NCBI GenBank assembly: GCA_903934295.1
Contig: CAIZNI010000019.1
Span: forward strand, 1 to 64,000
Origin: an uncultured beta proteobacterium
GTDB lineage: Bacteria > Pseudomonadota > Gammaproteobacteria > Burkholderiales > Burkholderiaceae_E
Direction: 5' to 3'
DNA: 64,000 nucleotides
Positions within the stretch are counted from its first letter, which is position 1, and the number at the start of each line of letters is the position of its first letter. The translations under genes were made by a program, and so were the position numbers. Positions 9,172 to 18,324 of the stretch are shown here, in pieces. The notes under the pieces are model-generated. The model saw only the letters and a program-made list of their open reading frames with translations, searched no databases and was not told where the DNA came from.

Positions 9172-9934
9172 TCAGCGGGCGCAGCGGCACCCCATCGCAT
9201 GCATCCAGCAGGCCGCATGCCTCGCAGCGTCGAGCGTCATCGCATTGCTTGCGGTCGACGCCTTTGCCCAGGAGCAACCGACCGCCCCCCGCTGGCCCAC
9301 CGCGCAGGAGATCGAGCGCACCAAAGCCGAGCGTCCGCTTCCTGCATCAGATGCCCCGATCCCGGCACCGCGCGCCCTGCCCCGCATCGGCCCAGGCTCC
9401 GGCGAGGGACCGGGCGCAGCTCAGCGCCCTCCCGCAAGCGGCGCCGGCATCGACATCGGCGTCCTGGCCCGTCAGGGCAGCCAGATTGGCGGCGCCATGA
9501 GCCCCGGAGCCCTCCCACCCCAGGAGCCCGCGCTTCGCATCTTCGTCACCCTGGACATGCCCCAGGGCAGCCTGCGCCGCCTCGTCGACCAAGCCGAGCG
9601 CTCCGGCGCGGTTCTCGTGCTGCGCGGCTTGAAGAACCAGTCGATGCGCCAGACGGTCGCTGCTGTCAGCGAGCTGCTCGGCCAGCGCAAAGCCGGATGG
9701 GTGATCGACCCCGAGGCCTTCGAGCGGCACGGCGTCGAGGCCGCGCCCACCTTCCTGCTGACCATCGGCGAGGACGCCCCGCCCTGCAGCGCCACCACCT
9801 GCACCGTGCCGCGCCCCTTCATCTCGGTGTCGGGTGACGTGAGCCTGGACTACGCGCTGGAGCACATGGTCCGCCGCCATCCCGGCGCCGGTGCGGTCGC
9901 CGGCCCCTACCTCTCCCGGCTGCGCTCCCGATGA
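9155..9934 (+). CDS. trbC: TrbC, F-type pilin assembly protein
   Basis: A 259-residue secreted protein: signal-like hydrophobic stretch at about 20-38 (ending DAFAQ), a Pro-rich linker, then the TrbC domain with LRIFVTLDMPQGSLRRLV and LVLRGLKNQSM, a thioredoxin-like fold without catalytic cysteines. TrbC works with TraW in pilus assembly; the two are fused in some elements. The GTG start lies 17 bp inside traU, and the stop overlaps the next ATG. Confidence 0.87.
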   Translation: MSAPGDQRAQRHPIACIQQAACLAASSVIALLAVDAFAQEQPTAPRWPTAQEIERTKAERPLPASDAPIPAPRALPRIGPGSGEGPGAAQRPPASGAGIDIGVLARQGSQIGGAMSPGALPPQEPALRIFVTLDMPQGSLRRLVDQAERSGAVLVLRGLKNQSMRQTVAAVSELLGQRKAGWVIDPEAFERHGVEAAPTFLLTIGEDAPPCSATTCTVPRPFISVSGDVSLDYALEHMVRRHPGAGAVAGPYLSRLRSR

Positions 9935-10998
9935 AGAACCCACGCCCGGCACCTGTCCGACCGCGGTTTCCAACTGCGACCGCCCGCGGCGTGCTCGCAC
10001 GAGTCGCAGGAACAGCAAGAACAGCAGCCGTCGCAGCAATAGCAGCCGCCGTAATGCTCTGCCTGTCCACGCAGCCCGCCCAGGCCCAATCCCTCTCCGA
10101 CGCCTTCAACCAGGGCGCAGCCATGGGCCGTTCCGGCAATGCCGCCGCCCGCACCCAGATCAACCCGACCACCGCCCAGGGCACGGTGCTCGGCTACACC
10201 ACCAGTCCGCCGCAAGCCTCCTACTTCGGCAGTGCCGGGCTGGGCTCGCAGGCAGCCGCTGCCACCAGCGCCTGCGCGGCAGCCGGTAACGGCAACACCA
10301 CCGGCGCGCAAGCCTGCAACGCGGTGAACTTCTCGCAGACCAACCCGACCCGCCGGCCCACCTTCAGCATCGCGCCGAACGATCCGCTGCTCACGCGAGC
10401 CCGAACCATCACCGCCGACCCGCAGAGCATCGCGGGAAACATCGCCGGCACCTACAGCGGCTGCAGCGTGCAGACCACCACCACGCCCGACCGCTTCGAG
10501 ACGGCGTTGTGCCACCAGTACCGCACCGCCGAGACGCTCACCTGCGACAAGGTGCTCATCGTCACGCCGGTGCTCACGCCTGGCTGCAGCGACGGCGAAT
10601 TCCTCACCCGCGTCACCGCCGACCCCTGCCCGGCCTGCATCGATTACCTGGCCTTCGACTTCAGCTGTGCGGTCAACAGCTACCGGATGCACGCCTTCAC
10701 CATCGACAAGGGCAGCGGCGAGGTCTACATGGACCTCGGCAGCCAGAACGTGCCCGGCGCGCTCAACACCCAGATCCCGAAGACGCCCGGCCCGAGCCGC
10801 ACCGACGGCTTCTACTGCTACCAGACCTTCTACAGCCAGTCGTGCAGCGGCGCGAATTGCAGCATCGGCGCCTGGTTCGCCAACCCCTGCCAGGGCACGA
10901 GCTTCGAGGGGGTGAGCACCTTCGCCATGCCCACCCGCGTGAGCTTCACCGACACCTGGGACAACCAGTGCAGCGCACTGGAGGCGCGCGCCCGATGA
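9931..10998 (+). CDS. TraN-associated secreted protein (candidate N-terminal half of a split TraN)
   Basis: A 355-residue protein with a signal peptide (membrane stretch at about 31-45, then AQAQSLSD). It contains about 14 cysteines in the second half (TYSGCSVQTT, CSDGEFL, CPACIDYL, CYQTFYSQSCSGANC) and lacks a catalytic motif. The position directly before the Cys-rich TraN-like gene, with an ATGA overlap, suggests that the two together replace a single long TraN as found in SXT-like elements. This split is an inference from position and Cys content; the protein could instead be a separate conserved hypothetical of this ICE family. Confidence 0.6.
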   Translation: MKNPRPAPVRPRFPTATARGVLARVAGTARTAAVAAIAAAVMLCLSTQPAQAQSLSDAFNQGAAMGRSGNAAARTQINPTTAQGTVLGYTTSPPQASYFGSAGLGSQAAAATSACAAAGNGNTTGAQACNAVNFSQTNPTRRPTFSIAPNDPLLTRARTITADPQSIAGNIAGTYSGCSVQTTTTPDRFETALCHQYRTAETLTCDKVLIVTPVLTPGCSDGEFLTRVTADPCPACIDYLAFDFSCAVNSYRMHAFTIDKGSGEVYMDLGSQNVPGALNTQIPKTPGPSRTDGFYCYQTFYSQSCSGANCSIGAWFANPCQGTSFEGVSTFAMPTRVSFTDTWDNQCSALEARAR

Positions 10999-12197
10999 AG
11001 CTGCTTCGCCTCGCCCTCGCTGCCGTAGCAGCCCTAGCAGCAATAGCAACCTCGCCCGCCATCGCCGCGGACTGCGTCAAGGAGGCCGAGGTCTGCGTGG
11101 AAGGCCCCGCCACACGCATCATCAGCGGGCACCCGGTCTACCGCGACTGCTGGCGGACGACCTCGTCCTACAGCTGCCTCTCCGCCCGCAGCAACGACGA
11201 CTGCCAGCCGCTGCGCGACCGTGGCTGCAGCCAGGTCGGCTCCGCCTGCGTGGAGACCACCCCACATGGCCTGTGCACCGTGTTCGAGCAGTCCTGGCAG
11301 TGCAAGACCGCCAGCGGCACCAGCAGCACCGTCACGAACTGCGGCGACCGGCGCTTCTGCCTGAACGGCAACTGCTTCGACACGTCGCACACGCCCGACC
11401 CGGACTTCGCCCGCGCTGTCGCCGGCCTGGAGATCCAGCGCGAGGCCGGTCGCTACGTCGACCCCGACACGCTCGAAGTCTTCAAGGGCTTCGACAACCG
11501 CTGCCGCAAGAAGCTCTTCGGCCTGGTGAACTGCTGCAAGGGCGGCGGTGCCAGCGGCTCGCTCTTCAGCACGATGGCGCTGATCTCCGGTGCCGGTGGC
11601 CAGGCCATCGGTGCCGTAGGTTCGAGCTACACCTACGACGCGCTCTTCGCGGCTGACGCGCCGGACATGGTGATCGCCGGCTTCGAGGCGCTCTTCGGCG
11701 CGGGTGGCGGCAGCTCGGCGCTGGCAGGACTGATCGCGGGCGAACTGTCAGTGGGCTCGTTCATGACCTCGCTGGTGCCCGGCCCGTGGACGATCGCCAT
11801 GCTCGCCATCCAACTCTCGGGGCTGCTGTCCTGCGAGCAGGCCGAGCAGGTGCTGGCGATGAAGAACGACAACCGCCTGTGCCACAGCGTCGGCAGCTAC
11901 TGCTCGCGCAAGGTGCCGGTCCTCGGCACCTGCCTGGAGACCACCCAGAGCTACTGCTGCTTCAACTCGCGCCTGGCCCGCGTGATCAACGAGCAGGGTC
12001 GAGCGCAGCTCGGCCGCGGCTGGGGCGGCGCCAAGAACCCCGACTGCGCGGGGTTCAGCCTCGCGCAACTGCAGACGCTCGACTTCTCGCGCATGGACCT
12101 CACCGAGTTCTACGCCGAGATCGCCCCAACGCTGCCCGACGTCGGCGCGCTGGCCAACAAGGCGCGCAGCCGCGTGAACGGCGTCGTCGGGCCCTGA
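10995..12197 (+). CDS. traN: TraN, mating-pair stabilisation protein (short form or C-terminal half)
   Basis: TraN is an outer-membrane protein that holds donor and recipient together. This 400-residue product begins with its own signal peptide (residues about 1-24, ending AIAADC), has about 25 cysteines, and carries TraN-type blocks such as KKLFGLVNCCKGGG and YCSRKVPVLGTCLETTQSYCCFNSRLARVI near the C-terminus (quoted in part: VPVLGTCLETTQSYCC). A hydrophobic middle (about 190-285) is present. It is shorter than F TraN (about 600 residues). The ATG at 10995 overlaps the previous stop. Confidence 0.82.
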   Translation: MKLLRLALAAVAALAAIATSPAIAADCVKEAEVCVEGPATRIISGHPVYRDCWRTTSSYSCLSARSNDDCQPLRDRGCSQVGSACVETTPHGLCTVFEQSWQCKTASGTSSTVTNCGDRRFCLNGNCFDTSHTPDPDFARAVAGLEIQREAGRYVDPDTLEVFKGFDNRCRKKLFGLVNCCKGGGASGSLFSTMALISGAGGQAIGAVGSSYTYDALFAADAPDMVIAGFEALFGAGGGSSALAGLIAGELSVGSFMTSLVPGPWTIAMLAIQLSGLLSCEQAEQVLAMKNDNRLCHSVGSYCSRKVPVLGTCLETTQSYCCFNSRLARVINEQGRAQLGRGWGGAKNPDCAGFSLAQLQTLDFSRMDLTEFYAEIAPTLPDVGALANKARSRVNGVVGP

Positions 12198-12206
12198 GGA
12201 CAAGCG

Positions 12207-12587
12207 ATGAGATTCCTCCCCACACTGGTCCTGGCTGCGGCCTTGCCACTGGCGCTCTGCACCGCCCATGCGGCCGGCCCCGCAGAGACCACCCCACGCC
12301 AGGCCGTCACCGACCTCAAGCCCCTGCTCGCCCGCGCCGCCGCCGAGGGCACCGCCCGCGGCACGCTCACCGGCGCTGGCGCGCAGGCCATCGCGCGCCG
12401 CTTCCAGACCGATGCCCCGATCGAGATCGACGTGCGCCGCATCCAGCGCCTGCCCCAGCCCGGCTGCGGCCGGCTGGAGGTGACCACCCGGCAGCGCGAC
12501 GTGACCCAAGCGGGCAAGCGTGGCGACCAGGAGATGGTCTACCAGATCAGCTACTGCGCCGACGGCCGCTTCCCGGAGGAACGGTGA
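12207..12587 (+). CDS. Small secreted protein of unknown function in the transfer operon
   Basis: A 126-residue protein with a clear signal peptide (MRFLPTLVLAAALPLALC, then AHA). The mature part is short and beta-rich, with two cysteines (PGCGRLEV and ISYCADG) that could form one disulfide, and a conserved-looking block QTDAPIEIDVRRI. I do not recognise a family. It is placed between traN and traF, overlapping the traF start (GTGA), so it is probably an accessory periplasmic factor of the mating machinery. Confidence 0.75.
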   Translation: MRFLPTLVLAAALPLALCTAHAAGPAETTPRQAVTDLKPLLARAAAEGTARGTLTGAGAQAIARRFQTDAPIEIDVRRIQRLPQPGCGRLEVTTRQRDVTQAGKRGDQEMVYQISYCADGRFPEER

Positions 12588-13435
12588 GCGCTTTCCGATC
12601 CGTCCTGACCTTTCTGCTCGCCCTGCTCACCGCCCTCCCCGCGATCGCGGCCCACGCCGCCGAACCGGCCACGGCGCAGCCCCCTGACCCGGCCGAGACT
12701 GCCACCGTCTACTGGCAGCAGCACCGCGAAGGCTGGTTCTGGTACCGCGACCCGCCGCCCCCGAGAGCCCGCCCCGCCCCGAGGGCGCCAGCCACCCCAT
12801 CAAGGCCCCGCGAACTCGCCGACTTCGAGGCCATGCAGCAGCGACTGGAGATGCTCAAGCGCGTGGCCGTGATGAACCCCACCGACGACAACCTGATGGC
12901 CTACATGCGCTTCCAGCGCATGGTGATGGACCGCTCCCAGGCCTTCGCCGACCGCTGGCAGCGCCTGGTCTGGCGCGAGCCCAGCCTCGACTACGCATCC
13001 GACGGTCGCCCCACCAACACCCTGGCCATCGCCGCCTTCGACGAGCGCCAGCGCGAGCGGGATACCGCCGCCGTGCGGCACCTGGCCGCCACCCACGGCC
13101 TGGTCTTCGTCTTCCGCGGCGACTGCCCGTTCTGCCACCGCTTCGCGCCCGTGCTCAAGCGCTTCGCCCAGACCCATGGGCTGACGGTACTGGCCGTGAG
13201 CCTGGACGGCGGGACCCTGCCCGAGTACCCCGACGCCCGCCCCGACAACGGCATCGCCGCGCGCCTGAACGCTCGCGCCGTGCCGGCGCTCTACCTCACC
13301 CAGCCCAGCCGCCGCGAGTTCCGGCCGGTGGGCTTCGGCCTGATGTCGGACACCGACCTGCTGGAGCGCATCGCCGCACTGGCCCGCGAAGCCGACCCGG
13401 CCACGCCCCCCAACGCATCGAGGACCACGCCATGA
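12584..13435 (+). CDS. traF: TraF, thioredoxin-like pilus assembly protein
   Basis: A 283-residue periplasmic protein with signal peptide (residues 1-26), a Pro-rich linker, the conserved WYRDP and helical region MNPTDDNLMAYMRFQRMVMD, and a C-terminal thioredoxin domain with CPFC at residues 181-184 (FRGDCPFCHRFAP) and a cis-proline loop RAVPALYL. Many F-plasmid TraF proteins lack the cysteines; this one keeps them and could be redox active. The GTG at 12584 is chosen because it starts the signal peptide and overlaps the previous stop. Confidence 0.9.
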   Translation: MSAFRSVLTFLLALLTALPAIAAHAAEPATAQPPDPAETATVYWQQHREGWFWYRDPPPPRARPAPRAPATPSRPRELADFEAMQQRLEMLKRVAVMNPTDDNLMAYMRFQRMVMDRSQAFADRWQRLVWREPSLDYASDGRPTNTLAIAAFDERQRERDTAAVRHLAATHGLVFVFRGDCPFCHRFAPVLKRFAQTHGLTVLAVSLDGGTLPEYPDARPDNGIAARLNARAVPALYLTQPSRREFRPVGFGLMSDTDLLERIAALAREADPATPPNASRTTP

Positions 13436-14874
13436 CGCAACCCAGACGAGCCCTGGCAGCACTGCTGGCAACCACCATCGCCATCGGCCCCGCCCCTGCC
13501 CTGCCCGCCGACCTGAACACCGAGATGCAGACGATGTTCAACGACCTGGGGGCCATCGGCAACGTCACGAGCCCGGGCGCCTTCCGGGGCCAGGCGATGA
13601 ACCTCTACACCGGCGGCAGCCTGATGATGCGCGCTCCGGGGCGCAACTACCCGCTCGTCCAGGCCCAGCTGCCCAGCCTGAAGGCCGGCTGCGGTGGCAT
13701 CGACATCTACGGCGGCGCCTTCTCCTTCATCAACAAGCAGCAGTTCGTGGCCCTGCTGCAGAACATCGGCTCCAACGCCGTGGGCTACGCCTTCAAGCTG
13801 GCCCTGCAGTCGATCTCCCCCGACATCGACAAGTTGCTCACCGAGCTGCAGGACCAGCTCAACAAGATCAACGCCATGAACATCAACTCCTGCGAGGCGG
13901 CGCAGGCGCTGGTCAACGGCGTGGTGGGCGAGTACGACCAGTCGGTGCAAAGCGGCTGCGCGAACATCGCCCAGTACCTGGGCTCGGTCAGCGACCGCGC
14001 CGAGGCGCGCCTGACCTGCGCCTCCAACGCCCCGTCAGTGGTGCGTACCGCGGCGAACAGCGCCGACCCCAACGTGCGCAACGCCACCTTCGCCAAGGGC
14101 AACGTCACCTGGAACGCGCTCAACCAGGTGGGCGGCAGCATCAGCCGCGAGGAGAAGGAACTGATCATGAGCCTGATCGGCACCGTGATCGTCACCCCGC
14201 CCGCCGACGATGGCAGCGGCGCCGGCCCCCGGATGCTGGAGCCCACGCTCACCGGCATCCGGGATCTGCTGCTGGGTAAGGCCGACTCCGCCACCGCTGG
14301 CCTGGTGGATGTGGACGTCTACGTCTGCGACGAGACCGTCGAGTGCCTGAACCCCAGCCGCGCCACCGTGTCGGTCAAGCCCTTCACGAGGCTGGTGGCC
14401 GAGCGCCTGAAGCGCATCTCGGACAACATCGCCACGCGCAGCGCCCAGAGCCCGGCCGACATCGGCTTCATCAACCAGACCAGCGAGCCGGTCTACCGGA
14501 TGCTGGCCGTGGCCAACGCGGTACCGGGCTCGGGCACCGCCGAGACGCTGATCGAAACCTACAAGGACGTGATCGCGCTCGACTACGCGCAGACCTTCCT
14601 CGCCAGGGCCCTCGCCCAGGCCAGCACGGCACTCTCGCAAGCCTTGCGCCGCAGCGAAGTCGAGCATCGCTACCTGGACGAACTGCGCGCCCACGCCCGC
14701 GAGGCGCAGATGCAGATCCTCATCGAGAAGCAGGCCGCCTACGCCAAGGTGCGCTCGGTATCCTCGATGACCCAGGACCTGCAGAGCCTGGAGCGCCAGC
14801 TCTGGGCTGCCATGCCTCCCGCAGTGAAGGCCATGCTGGACTTCAGCGCCAACGCCGGCCAGCGCGGCTCCTGA
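13432..14874 (+). CDS. traH: TraH, pilus assembly protein
   Basis: A 480-residue secreted protein: signal peptide at about 1-26, then the typical TraH start NTEMQTMFNDLGAIGNVTSP and the blocks GGSLMMRAP, LPSLKAGCGGIDIYGGAFSF and NINSCEAAQALV. A C-terminal coiled-coil-like helix ends the protein. TraH acts in the periplasm/outer membrane in pilus assembly and mating-pair formation. It overlaps traF (ATGA) and precedes traG by 28 bp, the conserved F-H-G order. Confidence 0.93.
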   Translation: MTQPRRALAALLATTIAIGPAPALPADLNTEMQTMFNDLGAIGNVTSPGAFRGQAMNLYTGGSLMMRAPGRNYPLVQAQLPSLKAGCGGIDIYGGAFSFINKQQFVALLQNIGSNAVGYAFKLALQSISPDIDKLLTELQDQLNKINAMNINSCEAAQALVNGVVGEYDQSVQSGCANIAQYLGSVSDRAEARLTCASNAPSVVRTAANSADPNVRNATFAKGNVTWNALNQVGGSISREEKELIMSLIGTVIVTPPADDGSGAGPRMLEPTLTGIRDLLLGKADSATAGLVDVDVYVCDETVECLNPSRATVSVKPFTRLVAERLKRISDNIATRSAQSPADIGFINQTSEPVYRMLAVANAVPGSGTAETLIETYKDVIALDYAQTFLARALAQASTALSQALRRSEVEHRYLDELRAHAREAQMQILIEKQAAYAKVRSVSSMTQDLQSLERQLWAAMPPAVKAMLDFSANAGQRGS

Positions 14875-14902
14875 TCCCGAAACCAAGGCACAGACAGCCG
14901 GC

Positions 14903-17848
14903 ATGTTCGAGATCTACGCCTACGGCAACGTCGACACCCTGACCGGGGTCTTCAACGCCATCGCCGCCATCATGGGCGGCGCGGGGTATCTGGCCCTCAT
15001 CAAGACCATGGCCGTCACCGGCGTGCTGGTGGCTGCTGCTGCTGGCCTCTTCACCCCCGGGCGCTTCCACGGCTGGGGCTGGCTGATGGGCCTGCTGCTG
15101 GTCTACCACGCCATGTTCCTGCCCAAGGCGGATGTCGCCATCGTCGACAAGCTCGGCAGCCAGCCCCCCGCGGTGGTGGGAAACGTACCCATCGGCGTGG
15201 CCTTCTTCGGCCATGCCACGAGCCTGGTGGGCGACGTGATGACGCGATTCTTCGAGACCGCCTTCCAGGTGATCCCGGACACCAACGCCCAATTGCCTGA
15301 GGCGCTGGCCTACCAGAAGAACGGCGTCATGTTCGGCAACCGCCTGATCCAGGCCAGCCGTGCCGCCAACGTGGCCGACCCGCAACTGCGCGCCGACATG
15401 ATCGCCTTCGTGCACAACTGCACCGTCTACGACCTGCAGGACGGCACGATCGACCCGGCGGCGTTCGCCCAGAGCACCGACATCTGGGCGCTGATGGGCA
15501 CACCCAACCCGGGGCGCTTCTCCACATGGGGCAACCCGGTGCAGGTGGACACCTGCCCAGTCATCTACACCCGCCTCAACAGCCGCTTGCCCGCCGAGAT
15601 TGCACGGGCCCGGGCCACACTCGCCCTGCAGATGAACCCGACGCTGGACCCCAGCATCGCCGCCGGTGTCATCGACGGTCAGCTCGAGCAGGCCTACACC
15701 AAGACCCGCATCGCCACCGCCGCTCAGGGCGCCGCCGACCTGCTGCGCCAGAACATCCTGATCAACCTCGTGCAGGACACCAACACCCTGGCCGGCCTGC
15801 GCCTGAACGACCCTGCCGCGACCATGCTGGCCACGGCAAGGGCGAACGCCACGGCTTCCACCAATGCGTCCTTCATCACCATGGGTCGCATCGCCGCGCA
15901 GGCCCTGCCGATGATCCGCAACGTGATCGAGGCTGTGATCTACGCGGTCTTCCCCTTCGTGCTGCTGCTCTTCCTGCTGGCCCAGGGCAAGGGGCTGGCC
16001 CTGGCCATCAAGAGCTTCGTCATGAGCCTGGTCTGGATCCAGCTCTGGCCCCCGCTCTACGCCATCCTCAACTACGTCGGCACGCTGGCCAGCGCGAAGA
16101 ACCTCGCCGCTGCCGCGAGCCTCGGCTCAAACACCCGCGGCCTGACGTTGGACACCGCCGCCGGCATCTACCAGGGGGCGATCTCCGATCAGGCGATCGC
16201 CGGCTACCTGGTGGCCGCCATCCCGCTCATCGCCACCGCCATCATCAAGGGCGGCGAGGTCGCCTTCCAGGCCGTCACCGCCAGCAGCGCCATCCAGTCG
16301 GCCGCATCAAGCGAAGCTGCCGCAACCAGCAAGGGCCTGATCAGCCAGAACAGCGTCAGCCTCGACCAGCAGCAACTCGGCCCTACCCGCACCTCGGCCT
16401 TCATGGGCACCACCACCGAGGCCCACGGCACCACCATCCAGGGCATCGGCCCCGAGGCCGGCGTCTTCCGCTACCAGGCCACCATGAGCCGGCTGGCCAG
16501 CACCTTCACGATCAGCGAGCGGCAGGCCACCGCCATCGGCGAGAGCGCGAGACAGGCCGAGACTCTGGCCACCAGCGAGCGCGAAGCGATGCAGCGCAGC
16601 CAGGCGACGGCGCTGACCCGGGCGCTCAGCATTCAGGAGGGCTTCGAGCGATCCAACCAGCGCACCGGCGGCTCCAACACCAGCAACGGCGGCTCCACCA
16701 GCACACAATTCCAGACGCTGAACTCGATCGCGAAAGACGTGAACCGCAGGCTGGGGCTGAGCGACGACTCTACAGTTGGAAAATCGGTTGTCGCTGCCGC
16801 ATCCGTCGGCGCATCCATCCCGTTGACGCAGATCGGTGCGCAGGCGCGCGCCGAAGGCCGACAAACGGACCAGCAGACATTGCAAAGCTCCTACGATTTC
16901 GCTCGACGTGCAGTCGAGACCGCGCAACTCACAGAGGCGTCAAGCCTCGTTCGAGAGTTTCGCGCTTCCGACGCTTACCAGTGGGCACGCGGCAATCGGA
17001 CAACGTCCGCCGAGGCCTACGACTCCTCCTCACGGGACGCTATGGAACGCAACATTGCGAGTGAACGTGCGTTCTCCGAAGCACGTGAATTGAGTCGCAC
17101 GGCACAGTTCATGCGCGAATGGGGTAGCGGCACACAAACGGATTTCACCAATTACGCAGCTCGCCGCCTCGCGGAGCGCAGGCTCCTGCGCGAGGAAGAC
17201 CCGATCACGCTGCAGCGCGCCGTGACCGAGATCGCTCACTCCTATGCCCGCGGTGGAAATTCGGCGACCGGCTACGTCCCCAGCGACAGTCCGCTCGGTC
17301 CGTCGCGGCCGTTACTGGAAACCATGGGCTGGCCCGATTCAACACTCAGGGAGCAGTACGACGCCAACCGGCGCCCGGCGGACGGCGCTGCACTCGGCCA
17401 ACAGACCTCGGCAAATGAATCCGAGATCCGCGCTCGCCAGACTCGGCAGCGCGCTGTACCCGGCCAAGTAGTGGGCAACGACCTGGGGAGGCGCGTCGGA
17501 GCCAGCGAAGCCGACACGAAGGCCAAGATCGACAAGGGCCGCACGCAAGTCTCGCAGGTCGCCGGAACTCTCAGCGAGAACTACAAGGCCTCGGTTCGCA
17601 TCGGCAAGATCAGTCCCAACCACGGCGGCAACCGAGCGGTCTGGGATACGGTAGGCGCCAACGGGAGCGAGCCCAACCTCGGCACTGCGCCCAAGGTCGA
17701 ACCGATCGGCGAATGGCACTTCTACAAAGACGGCGTTCCGGTCGCAGGCGCCAAGCCACAACTGGCAGCACCGCCCCCGAAACCCGGAACCGACGATCCG
17801 CTTGACATAGCGAAATCGGATCGAGGTGGCAACACGAGCGAACGGTGA
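14903..17848 (+). CDS. traG: TraG, mating-pair stabilisation and exclusion protein, with a variable C-terminus
   Basis: A 981-residue inner-membrane protein. The N-terminal half is the conserved polytopic TraG domain with membrane segments at about 15-75, 335-365 and 415-455 (for example MGGAGYLALIKTMAVTGVL). The C-terminal half is soluble and repetitive in Gln, Ser, Thr and Ala, as in TraG proteins. From about nucleotide 16,740 (residue 612) codon use shifts from strongly G/C-ending to mixed, suggesting that the last third came from another lineage. In SXT/R391 the TraG C-terminal region sets exclusion-group specificity, so exchange there is plausible. A short gene on the other strand ends beside its stop. 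Confidence 0.9.
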   Translation: MFEIYAYGNVDTLTGVFNAIAAIMGGAGYLALIKTMAVTGVLVAAAAGLFTPGRFHGWGWLMGLLLVYHAMFLPKADVAIVDKLGSQPPAVVGNVPIGVAFFGHATSLVGDVMTRFFETAFQVIPDTNAQLPEALAYQKNGVMFGNRLIQASRAANVADPQLRADMIAFVHNCTVYDLQDGTIDPAAFAQSTDIWALMGTPNPGRFSTWGNPVQVDTCPVIYTRLNSRLPAEIARARATLALQMNPTLDPSIAAGVIDGQLEQAYTKTRIATAAQGAADLLRQNILINLVQDTNTLAGLRLNDPAATMLATARANATASTNASFITMGRIAAQALPMIRNVIEAVIYAVFPFVLLLFLLAQGKGLALAIKSFVMSLVWIQLWPPLYAILNYVGTLASAKNLAAAASLGSNTRGLTLDTAAGIYQGAISDQAIAGYLVAAIPLIATAIIKGGEVAFQAVTASSAIQSAASSEAAATSKGLISQNSVSLDQQQLGPTRTSAFMGTTTEAHGTTIQGIGPEAGVFRYQATMSRLASTFTISERQATAIGESARQAETLATSEREAMQRSQATALTRALSIQEGFERSNQRTGGSNTSNGGSTSTQFQTLNSIAKDVNRRLGLSDDSTVGKSVVAAASVGASIPLTQIGAQARAEGRQTDQQTLQSSYDFARRAVETAQLTEASSLVREFRASDAYQWARGNRTTSAEAYDSSSRDAMERNIASERAFSEARELSRTAQFMREWGSGTQTDFTNYAARRLAERRLLREEDPITLQRAVTEIAHSYARGGNSATGYVPSDSPLGPSRPLLETMGWPDSTLREQYDANRRPADGAALGQQTSANESEIRARQTRQRAVPGQVVGNDLGRRVGASEADTKAKIDKGRTQVSQVAGTLSENYKASVRIGKISPNHGGNRAVWDTVGANGSEPNLGTAPKVEPIGEWHFYKDGVPVAGAKPQLAAPPPKPGTDDPLDIAKSDRGGNTSER

Positions 17849-17849
17849 A

Positions 17850-18086
17850 CTACTCGTCGATTCGCGTCTTGCCGGCGCCGATCTCGAGGCTACCGAGACC
17901 GTTTCGCGTCATGCGGCCAGCTGCCTCATCCCACACAAGTGCTTCTAACGGACCGGGCGTCAGTTCGCACGCGTCAGGCCGAAGTACTTCCGCGCCGTCT
18001 TCGGCGGCGATGCCGACGTGGATGGCAGCCCGCACTTGGGTCGCGATACTCGCCATAAAGCTCGACAGCTTGCCGATTCCCGACAT
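17850..18086 (-). CDS. Small protein of unknown function, convergent with traG
   Basis: A 78-residue frame on the minus strand starting MSGIGKLSSFMASIATQVRA and ending at a stop one base from the traG stop. The composition is protein-like (balanced, no antisense-type Arg/Pro bias), and it overlaps no other gene. No membrane segment or known motif is seen. It sits where SXT-like elements carry the exclusion gene eex after traG, but it is too short and lacks a signal or membrane segment, so I do not assign that role. A 37-residue frame ends directly against its ATG. Confidence 0.45.
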   Translation of the reverse strand: MSGIGKLSSFMASIATQVRAAIHVGIAAEDGAEVLRPDACELTPGPLEALVWDEAAGRMTRNGLGSLEIGAGKTRIDE

Positions 18087-18324
18087 TTACCAAACCGCTC
18101 GATTCTTGGAAGCCACGCGAGCAATCCTACGCTCGCCGATGATTTGAAACCGTGAGGTTTTTGAACACGTACCTGCAGCAAGGGCGCGCGGCCTGGGCAT
18201 CGGGTGGCTGCCTCCTCACGCAGCGGCGACCAGCAGAGTGATTTGCATCGGCGGGGAAAAGCGCTGCGGCAGGTCGACGCGCGGCGCTTCCTGAACTGAG
18301 ACTACAAAGCGACCCACCAGAATA
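18087..18324 (-). other. Intergenic stretch with two tiny minus-strand frames
   Basis: Between the small convergent gene and the defence operon there is no certain gene. Two short minus-strand frames are noticeable. One covers 18087-18200 (37 residues, ATG preceded by a GAGGAGG ribosome-binding site), with its TAA abutting the ATG of the 78-residue gene. The other covers 18216-18317 (33 residues, GTG start). The second reads like protein (VGRFVVSVQEAPRVDLPQRF) and starts 8 bases downstream of the LexA-type box in that direction. They may be a tiny operon or the decayed remains of a longer gene. Confidence 0.3.

Noticed and set aside
17850-18086. Calling the 78-residue gene after traG an eex exclusion gene
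   Set aside because: The position fits, but it is on the opposite strand, too short, and has no signal or membrane segment.
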